Source of the DNA: CAWCCP01 sp963701245
GTDB lineage: Bacteria; Patescibacteriota; Saccharimonadia; Saccharimonadales; UBA4665
DNA: 64,000 nucleotides
Direction: 5' to 3'
Assembly (NCBI GenBank): GCA_963701245.1
Contig: OY969576.1
Coordinates: forward strand, 1,798,001 to 1,862,000
How positions within the stretch are numbered: position 1 is the first letter of the stretch; each line of letters begins with the position of its first letter. Below the pieces are notes generated by a model that saw only the letters and a program-made list of their open reading frames with translations, searched no databases and was not told the DNA's origin. This document shows, piece by piece, positions 25,917 to 34,518 of the stretch. The translations under genes and the position numbers were made by a program.

Positions 25917-27478
25917 TGACGGACAGCTTGAAGTTCTTTTAGCTTCGCAAAGGCTTTTGTAAGGTGATAATCCACCACTTTTTGCTCGTCAACAGCAAGG
26001 TTCAAAAAGATTATGCGACAAATATGGTCTTTACCGACTTCATTGGCTGCCTTCACCTTAGAACCAGCGTTTTTAGCCAAGTTCAAAAACTGTTCTATAC
26101 TTAGTACGTCTTTTTCGGGGTCGGTTTGGGCTTCCTTTAGTTCCTTAATTTGTTTCTCAAAATCTTTGCGCTCGGCTTCCAGCTTTTGTAGCTGCTCGTT
26201 ATTGACCTTCCAAATAGGGCTGTCTTGTTTATAGTCAATTATTTTTAGCCCTATCTCCCTAATTCTGCGCTTGGTCGCTTTTAAGGCACCTTCTTTACTA
26301 TTAATCTCGGTTTGGATTTTGACCTGCTCATTATTAGCATGATTGGTTAGATGGTCGTAATAATACTGGTAGTCGCTTTCACTCAACTCAATGCCACCTT
26401 CTAGCAGCTCGTAAATAAAGTTGAAAACCTCAATAGCCCTAATTGATTTCTTTTTGCGGGTACAACCAACAGTAGTGCAGCGATAATATAGGTAACGGCT
26501 ACCATGCTGGCTCTTAGAAGCCCCCGCTGCCATGTTATGACCGCAGTAGGCGCACTTGACCAAGCCCCGAAGCGGATAAAAGGTCATACGCCGATTACGA
26601 ACCAGCGGCGAAACGGTAGCCCTACTAAGTCGTTGTACCTCGTTATAGTCGTCTTCGCTAACTGCTGGTTGGAACTCGTAAACTTCCCGCAGGTCAATAG
26701 ATTTGTTGACTTGGATTAGTAGCCCAAAGTAAAACGGCTCTTTGAACATTTCACTCAAAATCTGGTAACTCATTATTATTTTTTCTCCGAACCGCTTAGA
26801 TTTTTTGTCTTTAATAATTCGGGCATAGCCATTATCGTTCATGTACTTGGCAATCTCACGCAGCCCAATACCACGCTTCCTCATTTGCCACGCTTCCACG
26901 ACAAGGTCAAAGTTTTTACCATCAGGAACGTAAGTACCTTGTTCGGTTCTGATGTAGCCATGTTTTGGAGCGCCAGATGACTTACCTTCTTTGAAGCCTC
27001 TCCTATGCCCACGCTTGACGTTATCCGACAGGTTGGCTGAATAATAAGTAGCTAGGGTAAAAGATATGCCTAATAACATCTTCCCGCTGGCATTGTTGGT
27101 ATAATAGTGGGTTACGAACTTGAGGTCTTTAAGGTGTTTCTCGTCTATCAGGTTGAACAAGTCGCCGCCATCAACCATATTACGGGCAAGGCGGTCAGGG
27201 TGCCAAGCCATGACCCCGTCAATCTTACCTGCACGAAGGTCATCAAGCATGTCATAGAACCGCCCACGTTTTTTATTTTTAGGTATCTTCGCCGAACCGT
27301 GGTCTTCATAATACGGCTCCACTAAGTTCAAGCCAATTTTAGCGGCCAATTCTTCGCACTCGGCTTGCTGGTCAGGTATTGACCGTTGCTGGCGTTCTTT
27401 ATCATCTGTGCTTCTGCGAAGGTATAGACCATATTTTAGCGTGGTAATGTCCAGTTGTTCTTCTTGGTCTTCGTCCAT
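25895..27478 (-). CDS. Large serine recombinase
   Basis: The 527-residue protein has an N-terminal resolvase domain with catalytic Ser in YLRRSTDDKERQQRSIPDQ and ARNMVDGGDLF. A recombinase domain follows (about 170-290), then a zinc ribbon (CAYCGH ... CTTVGC) and a C-terminal coiled coil (about 390-450), the layout of phage-type integrases. TAAAAT lies exactly 6 nt before the ATG (27485-27490). The stop codon lies inside the T-arm of tRNA-Pro, so the last residues are encoded by tRNA sequence. It probably integrates or excises a mobile element here. Confidence 0.93.
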   Translation of the reverse strand: MDEDQEEQLDITTLKYGLYLRRSTDDKERQQRSIPDQQAECEELAAKIGLNLVEPYYEDHGSAKIPKNKKRGRFYDMLDDLRAGKIDGVMAWHPDRLARNMVDGGDLFNLIDEKHLKDLKFVTHYYTNNASGKMLLGISFTLATYYSANLSDNVKRGHRRGFKEGKSSGAPKHGYIRTEQGTYVPDGKNFDLVVEAWQMRKRGIGLREIAKYMNDNGYARIIKDKKSKRFGEKIIMSYQILSEMFKEPFYFGLLIQVNKSIDLREVYEFQPAVSEDDYNEVQRLSRATVSPLVRNRRMTFYPLRGLVKCAYCGHNMAAGASKSQHGSRYLYYRCTTVGCTRKKKSIRAIEVFNFIYELLEGGIELSESDYQYYYDHLTNHANNEQVKIQTEINSKEGALKATKRRIREIGLKIIDYKQDSPIWKVNNEQLQKLEAERKDFEKQIKELKEAQTDPEKDVLSIEQFLNLAKNAGSKVKAANEVGKDHICRIIFLNLAVDEQKVVDYHLTKAFAKLKELQAVRHGRGDRT

Positions 27479-27591
27479 GACAACATTTTACACCTTACAG
27501 CAGAATACGACCCCCGTTATTATCGGATATGCTGGTTTCATTGAGGCTAGCAGAGGGGGCATTTTCGTTTACCGCTTCCAATGCCTTTACT

Positions 27592-28660
27592 AACCCGTAT
27601 CCCGTTAGGCAACTCCCTCTGTTAACACTGCCTGTTTCGCCATAACTTCTAGCTGTCCCATCCGCCTCAGCTGGTAGGCCAGCAAACACCAGATGTAATG
27701 CGCAAAAAAGCCCATGACAGAACGCGGTAGTGTTGTGTCCATGCCGAGTCGGAACTTAATGACCGAGAAAGTGGTCTCGACACGCTGCCTAGCTTTCAGC
27801 AAGAAGTACTGCCATCTGGTCATTAGTTTCTTCATAATCTTCTTCACTCCGGTGAGCAGAACCAAATGCAAATCAGCCGCCGCCGCTTGCCAATTACTCC
27901 CGAGATAGCCAGCGTCTGCTACAACCATGCCCGTTAACTCTTTCCAGACTAAAGCTAGCCCCTTACGGTCGTCGACCGTAGCCGTGGTAATCCGCCAGGC
28001 TAGAATTTGTCCATGGACGTCACAAACCAAGTGAAGTTTGAATCCGTAGTACCATCCCATGGTACCTTTGCTCTTGGCTGCCAGGCCTTTGGCTACTTTG
28101 TGGGTGAACTCCCGCTTAATCCTGCAAACCGGTAGTGCGGTAGCATCTGCAAATTGGAGGGTAACACCTTGCTTGCAATACTTCCGTATTGTCTCAAGGA
28201 ACACCAGAGCGTATCCGGCCAGTTTGTGCATGCTGACCATGAAGTTTCGGTAGGTGGGCAAGTTGCCCACCGTAACCCCATGGTGGTGAGACTTGAGATA
28301 GCGATAGTAGTCCTTCCAACTCTTGTGTCCAACAAAAAACTTGAAGAGGATGAGTGTTACGAGCATAACCAATGGCAATTTTGTCTTCTTGGTTGGGGGA
28401 TGCGCCTGATTTGGGCTTGGCAATGACGGTGGTAACTTCCGGAGCAGGGCTTGGTGGAAGTCGTAGACAACGTCGTACAAGCCTACCAAGATCGTGGTAC
28501 TATCCTCATTGGTGAGTGAAGAAAACTGCATTAAGAACTCCTTTTTGTTTTTGGTGTTAGTGAAAAGCATCTTCACCATACCAAAAAGAGCCACTAGCGT
28601 GGCTCTTTTTCTGTCGACAAAGTGCTGGCTTATCTGTTCTGGCCTAACGGGATTCAGGTT
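27592..28660 (-). mobile_element. IS982-like insertion sequence, copy 1
   Basis: The element is 1069 bp with about 20-bp imperfect terminal inverted repeats (left AACCCGTATCCCGTTAGGC; right end reads AACCTGAATCCCGTTAGGC on the other strand). The flanking 3-bp repeat ACT is a target duplication. It appears identical over its full length to the copy at 36679-37747. Confidence 0.9.
27605..28579 (-). CDS. IS982-like family transposase, copy 1
   Basis: The DDE transposase of about 325 residues has the first catalytic Asp in LQFADATALPVC, the GWYYGFKLHLV segment, the second Asp in MVVADAGYLG and the Glu in RQRVETTFSVIK. This matches IS982. The start is uncertain: ATGs at 28579 and 28570 follow a perfect 12-bp hairpin (28583-28610, AAAAAGAGCCAC and complement) that overlaps an upstream GTG. 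The hairpin probably stops outside transcription from entering the gene. Confidence 0.88.
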   Translation of the reverse strand: MVKMLFTNTKNKKEFLMQFSSLTNEDSTTILVGLYDVVYDFHQALLRKLPPSLPSPNQAHPPTKKTKLPLVMLVTLILFKFFVGHKSWKDYYRYLKSHHHGVTVGNLPTYRNFMVSMHKLAGYALVFLETIRKYCKQGVTLQFADATALPVCRIKREFTHKVAKGLAAKSKGTMGWYYGFKLHLVCDVHGQILAWRITTATVDDRKGLALVWKELTGMVVADAGYLGSNWQAAAADLHLVLLTGVKKIMKKLMTRWQYFLLKARQRVETTFSVIKFRLGMDTTLPRSVMGFFAHYIWCLLAYQLRRMGQLEVMAKQAVLTEGVA

Positions 28661-28931
28661 ACTAGCTGGGACAACATTAAACCAACCTCGGCTTCGTCAA
28701 TAGAGGGTAATGGGTTTGTAACTGGTGTGTCAGGTAACTGCTGCACACAACGGCAGGGAAGCTGTGTAGCAGTTTGCTTAGACGAAAAAAATAGAGCTGC
28801 CTAGCCTAAACGGTAGCAATAAGCCCCGCTAGTCCTAATCTCTATTTCTCCTAATACCCTAACGAACATTGATAAGTTTTTGTAATCCTACCAAATGGTT
28901 ACCACTAGCTTAATACAACTCATTTTGGCAG

Positions 28932-29363
28932 TCAAGCCTTTTGAGTGCTAACTTGTTTTTCGGGTTCCTGTAAGGCTTCAATGGTGCTGGATAAAAAACC
29001 TAGAAACTTATTTTGGTCGCCACTAAAATACCGGTCTGCTATATTCGTATTTTCTCGCTGTATATGTAGCGGTGGGGTGGCGCTGAACTCGGCTCGTAGC
29101 TTGCGCTCTAACCACCATTGAGCTGCTTTTAAGTCGCCTTTTTCAATGGCTTGAATAACAACCTGTTTTGCTCGTTCGGTAGCCCACGACTGTGCCAGGG
29201 TCATTTTGTCTAAAAAATCAGTATCGTTGGCTAGGTGATTGTAATAGGTGCTTCGGCTCACACCAGATACATAACATGCCATCTCCACGCTAAAACCATC
29301 ACGTAACGCCTGTTCCAGTTTTTGGACAGTGGCTTTGGTGATAACTGTGGGTCGGCCAGTCAT
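28932..29363 (-). CDS. Helix-turn-helix protein, terminase small subunit-like
   Basis: The protein of about 143 residues starts MTGRPTVITKATVQKLEQAL. A homeodomain-like helix-turn-helix follows (MACYVSGVSRSTYYNHLAND) and then a helical region (ERAKQVVIQAIEKGDLKAA, WWLERKL). This is the pattern of phage phBC6A51-type terminase small subunits. The ATG at 29363 has CACAAT 7 nt upstream, and an earlier ATG is at 29372. With the recombinase it suggests remains of a prophage or integrative element. No large terminase is nearby. Confidence 0.65.
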   Translation of the reverse strand: MTGRPTVITKATVQKLEQALRDGFSVEMACYVSGVSRSTYYNHLANDTDFLDKMTLAQSWATERAKQVVIQAIEKGDLKAAQWWLERKLRAEFSATPPLHIQRENTNIADRYFSGDQNKFLGFLSSTIEALQEPEKQVSTQKA

Positions 29364-29444
29364 ATTACCCATTGTGAATGTCCCGAGGCTTGATGAATAG
29401 CTTTGTTGCCACGTAATCTGCCAAAGAGTACTATTGATATAATT

Positions 29445-30185
29445 ATGACTTCTGAAACAATGCCTGAAGGTGAGACCCTTAACCTTGCCGAACTAGCACC
29501 GCCGAATATCACTGCTGCCGTCTTTGACATGGACGATTTAATGATTAACAGCCACCCTCTACACATGAAAGTATTTGAGGCAGTCCTGCAAGGTTATGAC
29601 GTTGATATTCATGACCCTAGTAATCCTTGGACGGCTCAAGACGAGGCCTCTATGTTTGGCCTTAAAATATCTGACGCTTTTAAGCTGTTTATTAGCAGGT
29701 ATGGCTTAGAGGCGAAGGCTGACCCTGAAACTATGCGTCAGCAATTTGATGATAGAATGCTGCCAGTTTTTGAGGGTGAGCCAATTGAGCCAATGCCAGG
29801 GCTTACACGTTTACTGGCTACATTGAGCGAACATAATCTAAGGCTGGCCTTGGCTTCATCAGCGAAAAGGCAAAAAATAGACGTTATCCTTACAAAGCTG
29901 GGTTTAGAAGATGTTTTTGAAGTGGTTGTGTCGGGTGAAGATGAAATAAAACATGGTAAACCAGCACCTGATATTTTTCTAGAAGCAGCCAGAAAGTTAG
30001 GCAAGGAGCCATCTGAATGCATTGTCTTTGAAGACGCTAAGAACGGTATTGAAGCTGCTAGAGCAGCGGGAATGTTTGCAGTAGGCGTACATAATAAGTT
30101 CGCTGAACAAAGGCTAGATGTAAGACAGGATTTATCAGAGGCTAACCTACAATCGGGCTCACTTGAGCAATTGACTTATCATTAA
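29445..30185 (+). CDS. HAD-superfamily hydrolase (beta-phosphoglucomutase-like)
   Basis: The product of about 246 residues has motif I FDMDDLMINSHPLH (nucleophile Asp), motif II LASSAKRQK, motif III Lys in KHGKPAPDIF and motif IV FEDAKNGIEAARAAG. The alpha-helical cap lies after motif I. This is a subfamily IA phosphatase or phosphomutase acting on small phosphorylated sugars; the substrate is unknown. TATAAT ends one base before the ATG at 29445, so translation may start at the next ATG (29460). Confidence 0.87.
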   Translation: MTSETMPEGETLNLAELAPPNITAAVFDMDDLMINSHPLHMKVFEAVLQGYDVDIHDPSNPWTAQDEASMFGLKISDAFKLFISRYGLEAKADPETMRQQFDDRMLPVFEGEPIEPMPGLTRLLATLSEHNLRLALASSAKRQKIDVILTKLGLEDVFEVVVSGEDEIKHGKPAPDIFLEAARKLGKEPSECIVFEDAKNGIEAARAAGMFAVGVHNKFAEQRLDVRQDLSEANLQSGSLEQLTYH

Positions 30186-30227
30186 GCTCGTAGCCCTAGA
30201 GTTCAAACCCTAGCTGGTCAATATAAA

Positions 30228-30416
30228 TTAGAAGTTGTAACTCTTGCCCGACACGGTGTTTGCTGGGTCGGCGGAAGCAGTTGCAGCCAAAATTGGTTCA
30301 GTTTCTTTTTCGTAAATGACCGTATCCCAACCCTGTTTAAGGGAGTGTAGTAAACTGGTAAAATCGGGTTCGGGGCAATTCGCCTTCGCCCGACCATAAC
30401 AAAGATCAGTATTCAA
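30228..30416 (-). CDS. Possible small protein, unknown
   Basis: A 62-codon minus-strand frame with a TTG start encodes a sequence with plausible composition (FTSLLHSLKQGWDTVIYEKE). A TATTATAA-like box lies about 18 nt upstream. No family is recognised. It may be a fragment of a larger lost gene. Confidence 0.3.
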   Translation of the reverse strand: MNTDLCYGRAKANCPEPDFTSLLHSLKQGWDTVIYEKETEPILAATASADPANTVSGKSYNF

Positions 30417-30467
30417 TCTGTCCCTTATAATAGTTTAGTTAATAAATTGCGTGGTAATATAAAGTAA

Positions 30468-31157
30468 ATGTGGCAAGAAACCAAACATGGATTGTATCGT
30501 CAATTTAATTTTGACAATTTTAAAGAAGCTTGGAGTTTCATGTCTAAGGTGGCCGAAATTGCCGAAGCGCAACAGCATCATCCTCGTTGGGAAAATGAAT
30601 GGAGCGTAGTCCAGATTTGGCTCATCACACATGATCAGGAGAATAAGATTACTGAAAAAGATCAAACCATGTCTAAATTAATTGATGACCTTGTTGAAAA
30701 TCAAGATTTACCCCAGATGCCGGACAAGAGTATTCACGTAGAAGATGTAAAGATCTTCGCAGATGGTGGATCAAGAGGCAATCCAGGTCCAAGCGCCAGC
30801 GGGTTTGTGGTATTGGATATGGAAGACAACATATTAGTCGACACGGGAGTTTATTTAGGTATAACCACAAATAATCAAGCCGAGTATACAGCCTTAAAGT
30901 TGGCTCTAGAAGAATGTAAAAAAATTGGCGCTAAGAAAATACAAGTTTATATGGACAGTTTGCTAGTTGTGAATCAAATGAAGGGCATATTTAAAATTAG
31001 AAATCGTGACCTATGGCCTATTCATCAATCTATCAAAGACCTTGTGAGGGATTTTTCCGAGATATCATTTACTCATGTACCCAGGGAGTTTAACAAACTT
31101 GCTGATGCTGCCGTCAATCGTGCGTTAGATGAACATTTAAAAGCAGAACGAGCATAA
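30468..31157 (+). CDS. Pterin-4a-carbinolamine dehydratase / RNase HI fusion
   Basis: This 229-residue protein joins two complete domains. Residues 1-75 match pterin-4a-carbinolamine dehydratase (PCD/DCoH): FDNFKEAWSFMSKVAEIAEA, catalytic H37-H38-P and H55 (LITHD). Residues 92-225 are RNase HI with D99 (FADGGSRGNPGP), E139 (NNQAEY), D163 (YMDSLLVV) and D213 (KLADAAVN), so the active site is complete. It would cut RNA in RNA-DNA hybrids; the PCD part would dehydrate 4a-hydroxypterins. TAATAT lies 7 nt before the ATG. No break in the frame is visible between the domains. Confidence 0.88.
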   Translation: MWQETKHGLYRQFNFDNFKEAWSFMSKVAEIAEAQQHHPRWENEWSVVQIWLITHDQENKITEKDQTMSKLIDDLVENQDLPQMPDKSIHVEDVKIFADGGSRGNPGPSASGFVVLDMEDNILVDTGVYLGITTNNQAEYTALKLALEECKKIGAKKIQVYMDSLLVVNQMKGIFKIRNRDLWPIHQSIKDLVRDFSEISFTHVPREFNKLADAAVNRALDEHLKAERA

Positions 31158-31209
31158 AAATCTCAAACCCATGCATTAGAATTATAAATTTTATTGTATA
31201 ATATAATTT

Positions 31210-31669
31210 GGCTAGATTATTGGCTGGTCGCGTGCATTAAGCACGAGGAAAGTCCGGGCAGCTATGGGAAATGACAGTCGCTAACGGCGACCAAGCGTAA
31301 GCTTAGGGAAAGTGCCACAGAAACAAAACAGCCCCCAATACGCGTTATGGGTATTCAAGAGTAATTTTGATGTCGTACAGCGTATCAGGGCTACGGTGAA
31401 AAGGGCGAGGTAAGAACTCGCAGTTTGTATCGGTGACGATATAAAATGGTAAACCCTGTCAGCTGCAAGGAGGTGTAACCGACTGAGTTTACTCAAAGCG
31501 TCCCGCTTTTGGTTGCATCGCAAAAACCGCTTGAATCTATTGAGCAATCATAGATCTAGATAGATGATCAGCGACGGGTTTGCACGAAGCTTTGCAGTTT
31601 ATGGCTACATGCCAATTGAAAAGTTTCGCGCAAACCCCACACTAAACCCGGCTTATAGATAATCTAGCC
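31210..31669 (+). ncRNA. rnpB: RNase P RNA (class A)
   Basis: This is the catalytic RNA that processes tRNA 5' ends. The ends pair (GGCTAGATTAT with ATAATCTAGCC, helix P1). The universal segment GAGGAAAGTCCGGGC lies at about 31245-31260, ACAGAAA at about 31318, and the late GGTAAACCC and CAAACCCC-type elements are present. TATAAT-like sequence directly precedes the 5' end. The length of 460 nt is somewhat long for class A and leaves room for extra helices. Confidence 0.94.
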
Positions 31670-31690
31670 AAACTTATCTGTATGTATAAG

Positions 31691-32038
31691 TTACGCTTTA
31701 GATGTAACTTTCACTATCTCTGTAAATGCTTTAGGTTCATTTACTGCTAGTTCGGCTAGTATTTTGCGATCTAATTTAATATTGCTGGTTTTTAGAGAAG
31801 AAATTAGTTTGCTATACGTTGTTCCATTCAACCGAGCTGCCGCATTTATGCGTGTGTTCCAAAGTTCACGAAATGTTCGTTTTCGATTTTTTCGGTCACG
31901 TGTCGCAAATTGCAGTGATTTTGTAAGTGCTTGTCTGCCTCGCTTGATACTTACCCTGTTGGGGTGGGTCATACCTTTTGTTGACTTACGTATTTTTGCA
32001 TGTCGTTTATGACTAGTAACACCTCTTTTGACTCTCAT
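31691..32038 (-). CDS. rplT: 50S ribosomal protein L20
   Basis: This 115-residue basic protein begins MRVKRGVTSHKRHAKIRKST and continues with the L20 pattern (FRELWNTRINAAARLNGTTY, LDRKILAELAV). It binds early in large-subunit assembly. It is last in the infC-rpmI-rplT operon, the nearly universal order, and converges with rnpB. Confidence 0.96.
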   Translation of the reverse strand: MRVKRGVTSHKRHAKIRKSTKGMTHPNRVSIKRGRQALTKSLQFATRDRKNRKRTFRELWNTRINAAARLNGTTYSKLISSLKTSNIKLDRKILAELAVNEPKAFTEIVKVTSKA

Positions 32039-32059
32039 AGATACTCCTATAAATGAATA

Positions 32060-32254
32060 TTAAATACCCAAATTTTGCTTTATGGACTTTGCAATTCGGC
32101 CTGAGCGGGTGCTCAAACCTGAAAGTGAACGTTTGCGTGCGCCACTTTTTTTGCCTAAAAAGTGATTCATATTTGGGTGTCCAACTCTGACTTTCCCGTT
32201 TTTTGAGACTCTAACACGATCTTTTGTACCGCTATGTGTCTTAAGCTTTGGCAT
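32060..32254 (-). CDS. rpmI: 50S ribosomal protein L35
   Basis: The 64-residue protein MPKLKTHSGTKDRVRVSKNG is a typical L35 with the late SGARKRSLSGLS segment. Its start overlaps the end of infC by 14 bp, so translation is probably coupled. Confidence 0.95.
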   Translation of the reverse strand: MPKLKTHSGTKDRVRVSKNGKVRVGHPNMNHFLGKKSGARKRSLSGLSTRSGRIAKSIKQNLGI

Positions 32255-32774
32255 TGTTACTACTCCTCGAATTGCTTCTTATGACGAAACTTAATTGTTT
32301 TCCTGCTAATTGTGGTTGTTGATCGACAACTATTGTATCACCGAATTCTGAGATTACTTTTTCTGCTAATTTAAAACCAATCTCTCGATGGGCTTGCTCT
32401 CTACCTCTGTAAAATAAGGTAATTTTAACCTTATGGCCGTTTTCAAGAAATTTGATGATCTTATTCATCTTAATTGCCAAATCGTGCTCTCCAATTTTCA
32501 AACCGAACCGCATCTGTTTCATTTCTAGAGTTTTTGAAGTTTTGCGGTTTTTTTGTAATTGCTTCGTGCGCTGATAGTTATATTTACCCCAGTTGATAAT
32601 TTTCGTTACGGGTGGATCAGCTTCAGGGGATATCTCTACTAAGTCAAGCTCTCTTTCTTGCGCAATCTGTAAGGCTTCCTGCTTAGTTAGGATACCAAGT
32701 TGTTTGCCGTCCTCATCAATTACTCTAACTTTCATGGCCCGAATATCATTATTCAGGCGAGTATATTTGGCGAT
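32241..32774 (-). CDS. infC: Translation initiation factor IF-3, with an AUC start
   Basis: IF-3 binds the 30S subunit and checks start codons. The frame before the first ATG (32735) encodes AKYTRLNNDIRA, continuous with MKVRVIDEDGKQLGIL, which is the conserved IF-3 N-terminus, so that ATG is internal. The only good site is ATC at 32774, 8 nt after AAGGAG (32783-32788). Starts other than AUG/GUG are a known feature of infC and allow autoregulation. The protein then has 177 residues, normal for the family, with the linker LEMKQMRFGLKIGEHDLA and the C-terminal domain. Confidence 0.93.
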   Translation of the reverse strand: MAKYTRLNNDIRAMKVRVIDEDGKQLGILTKQEALQIAQERELDLVEISPEADPPVTKIINWGKYNYQRTKQLQKNRKTSKTLEMKQMRFGLKIGEHDLAIKMNKIIKFLENGHKVKITLFYRGREQAHREIGFKLAEKVISEFGDTIVVDQQPQLAGKQLSFVIRSNSRSSNNAKA

Positions 32775-32811
32775 AAGTGCTACTCCTTACTTGTTGATTT
32801 CAACTCATGGC

Positions 32812-32840
32812 ATTTTAACAGATGTGGTATCAGAGGTCAA
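32812..32840 (-). promoter_or_regulatory. Promoter of infC-rpmI-rplT
   Basis: On the minus strand, TTGACC and TAAAAT are spaced by 17 bp, a near-consensus sigma-70-type promoter. The expected start is near 32805, giving a short leader of about 30 nt with the AAGGAG site. Confidence 0.7.
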
Positions 32841-33559
32841 TTGATTTCCAAATAGTACTATATGGCTACTGCAATCTGGGGCTTTAGTTATTGATAAAAA
32901 GTTGAGCTACAGTTGGTTTTGTAGGAATGAATATTGGGCCCTATGGCCTATTCGGATTTATTATAGAACTTTGCCTAGCGTCATTTAAGTAATTATGTAA
33001 ACTAAATAGTCATTCCAACGAGTAGGGGAATATTCTAAATTGAAACACGTCCTCGTACATAATAAAACGCCTTGTCCCGGGAAAGACAAGGCGTTTTATT
33101 AATATTTATAGTTTTTGTTTGCTTTTGATTTTAAAGTTTTAGTCTCATGTTTTTCATGGAACAACGGCTTGCGAGAAGCCGTTGTTGCAATGTCGTTTTT
33201 GTTTTTGAGCACTTTATTTGTTCAAGTGCTACGCATATCTTATAAAATAGGCATAAAGCCGTCAATAACAATTATGCTTATGTGAATCTAAACCTGTGTA
33301 TAACTTTTGAATCGGAAGGATATTGCTAAGTTAATTTAATTGAATGAATAACTATATCGTTCAAAAATATGCCAGTTTTTATACGACTATTGTGGATAGA
33401 TTTGGTTAGACTATTAAACATTAAGAATGAGTCAATATATTATCGCTACGATACTGACCAGTTCGTTCTCATCAATCAATGGATGCTATTTTCAAGTGTA
33501 TTAAGCGTTAGGGAAGCCGCAAAATTCTCTCTAACAATGCGACAGTCGTGAACTAAGAA
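32841..33559. other. Intergenic stretch with three hairpins
   Basis: No convincing gene lies between the infC promoter and the next insertion sequence. Three strong hairpins occur: 33061-33100 (16-bp stem AATAAAACGCCTTGTC), 33160-33186 (11-bp stem AACAACGGCTT) and 33208-33230 (AGCACTT/AAGTGCT). The first two look like terminators, so a short unidentified transcript may end here. A 60-codon frame at 33369-33551 has no supporting features. Confidence 0.5.
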
Positions 33560-34493
33560 GCGACACCCGTATACTTTCGTTTAGGACTATCTAAATGAAG
33601 GAAGGAGTGTCGCTATGCGTACACTAACACAATACCAAGTAGCCTGGAATATGTATCAGGCAGGTTCTACTACGGAACAAATAACTACTGTGGTAGGGAA
33701 ACACAGAGCTACTGTTTATAGGTGGTTAGCCCGGATTAAACGTATAGGTATCATGGAGTTCAATCACCGTAAGCTCACCTGCAAGATGAGAAGGCCAAAG
33801 GCGAGAACACCAGAGTACGTTGTTCAGAAGATTGTCGACATCCGCAACGAGTTTGGCTGGTGCGGCCAGAAGATTAAAAAAGAGCTCGCTATGAACCACG
33901 GTATTACCCTTGGGCTATCCACTATCTATCGTTGGCTGCATCGGTGCTTCAGCAAAGCTGCCGTGGGTGTCAGACGCTACCATAAGTACCGGACCCTGGT
34001 TACGGCTAATGGTCCTAGGCAGGTAGTCGAACACGACACCGTGGATCTAGGTGAGCTGTATGCCTATACGGCTATCGATATATTCACCAAGGAACCGAGT
34101 ATCTTCATTGGGACTAACCTGGAAATGGCGACTGGAGCCCAGGCTTTGGCGTACCACAGCCAGTTCTACGGCTTCGTGGAGCTACAGCAGTCGGACAATG
34201 GCCATGAATTTCAGACTGACTTTCGGGAAGCGGTACTGGCCACCGGCAGTATGCACCGCTATAGCCGACCGTACAAGAAGAATGAGCAAAGTCACATTGA
34301 AAACTTTAACAAAGCGCTCCGAAACGAAACAATTAGAAGCTGTCAGACTCCAAGCTAAACTTTTTACCCAGCACTATATCCACGAGCGGTGGCATATGGG
34401 TTTACCCGACATGATGACCCCAGCCCAAGCAGTTATACAGAAACGATCCGGCTACTGCTACACTGGAGGCAACGAAAGTTTACGCTAAGTCGC
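33560..34493 (+). mobile_element. IS481/IS3-like insertion sequence
   Basis: Imperfect inverted ends start GCGAC and share GTAnACTTTCGTT (left GCGACACCCGTATACTTTCG, right GCGACTTAGCGTAAACTTTC on the other strand), enclosing one rve-type transposase gene. No clear target duplication is seen, perhaps because another element inserted directly at the right side. Confidence 0.75.
33615..34488 (+). pseudogene. IS481-like transposase with frameshift
   Basis: An N-terminal helix-turn-helix (LTQYQVAWNMYQAGSTTEQI, GKHRATVYRWLARIKR) and a second HTH-like region precede an integrase core with VEHDTVDLG, SDNGHEFQTDF and the Glu in QSHIENFNKAL, giving a DDE triad. Near 34330 the frame shifts: one frame stops after CQTPS while the other continues LEAVRLQAKLFTQHYIHERW to 34488. 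The gene starts 7 nt after AAGGAG. The +1 shift may be decay, a sequencing error or, less likely, programmed. Confidence 0.8.
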
Positions 34494-34501
34494 AGTTGGT
34501 C

Positions 34502-34518
34502 TGAAATTTTGCGGGGGA
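34502..34518 (+). repeat. 17-bp direct repeat, left copy
   Basis: GAAATTTTGCGGGGGAT lies outside the left end of the next insertion sequence. The same sequence is found at 35980-35996 outside its right end. It could be a long target duplication or part of a nested element boundary. Confidence 0.6.

Larger units (their letters stand above)
27529..28804 (+). pseudogene. Small ORF split by an IS982-like insertion
   Basis: Removing the insertion and one ACT target copy joins 27529-27591 to 28664-28804 in one frame of 67 codons (MLVSLRLAEGAFSFTASNAF, then SWDNIKPTS and a Cys-rich end, CVAVCLDEKNRAA). TATTAT lies 5 nt before the ATG, matching the start pattern of native genes. No family is recognised. 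Whether it was a real gene is uncertain because the frame is short. Confidence 0.35.

Noticed and set aside
25664..25942. 92-codon ORF covering the ncRNA and tRNA-Pro
   Set aside because: It runs through a tRNA gene and the structured RNA with its terminator, and its composition is not protein-like.
33369..33551. 60-codon ORF after the hairpins
   Set aside because: It has no ribosome site, no -10 at the right distance and no recognisable sequence, and it lies next to an IS end.
34320..34345. Programmed frameshift in the IS481-like transposase
   Set aside because: I see no classic slippery heptamer or downstream structure; relatives of this family usually have one frame, so decay or error is simpler.
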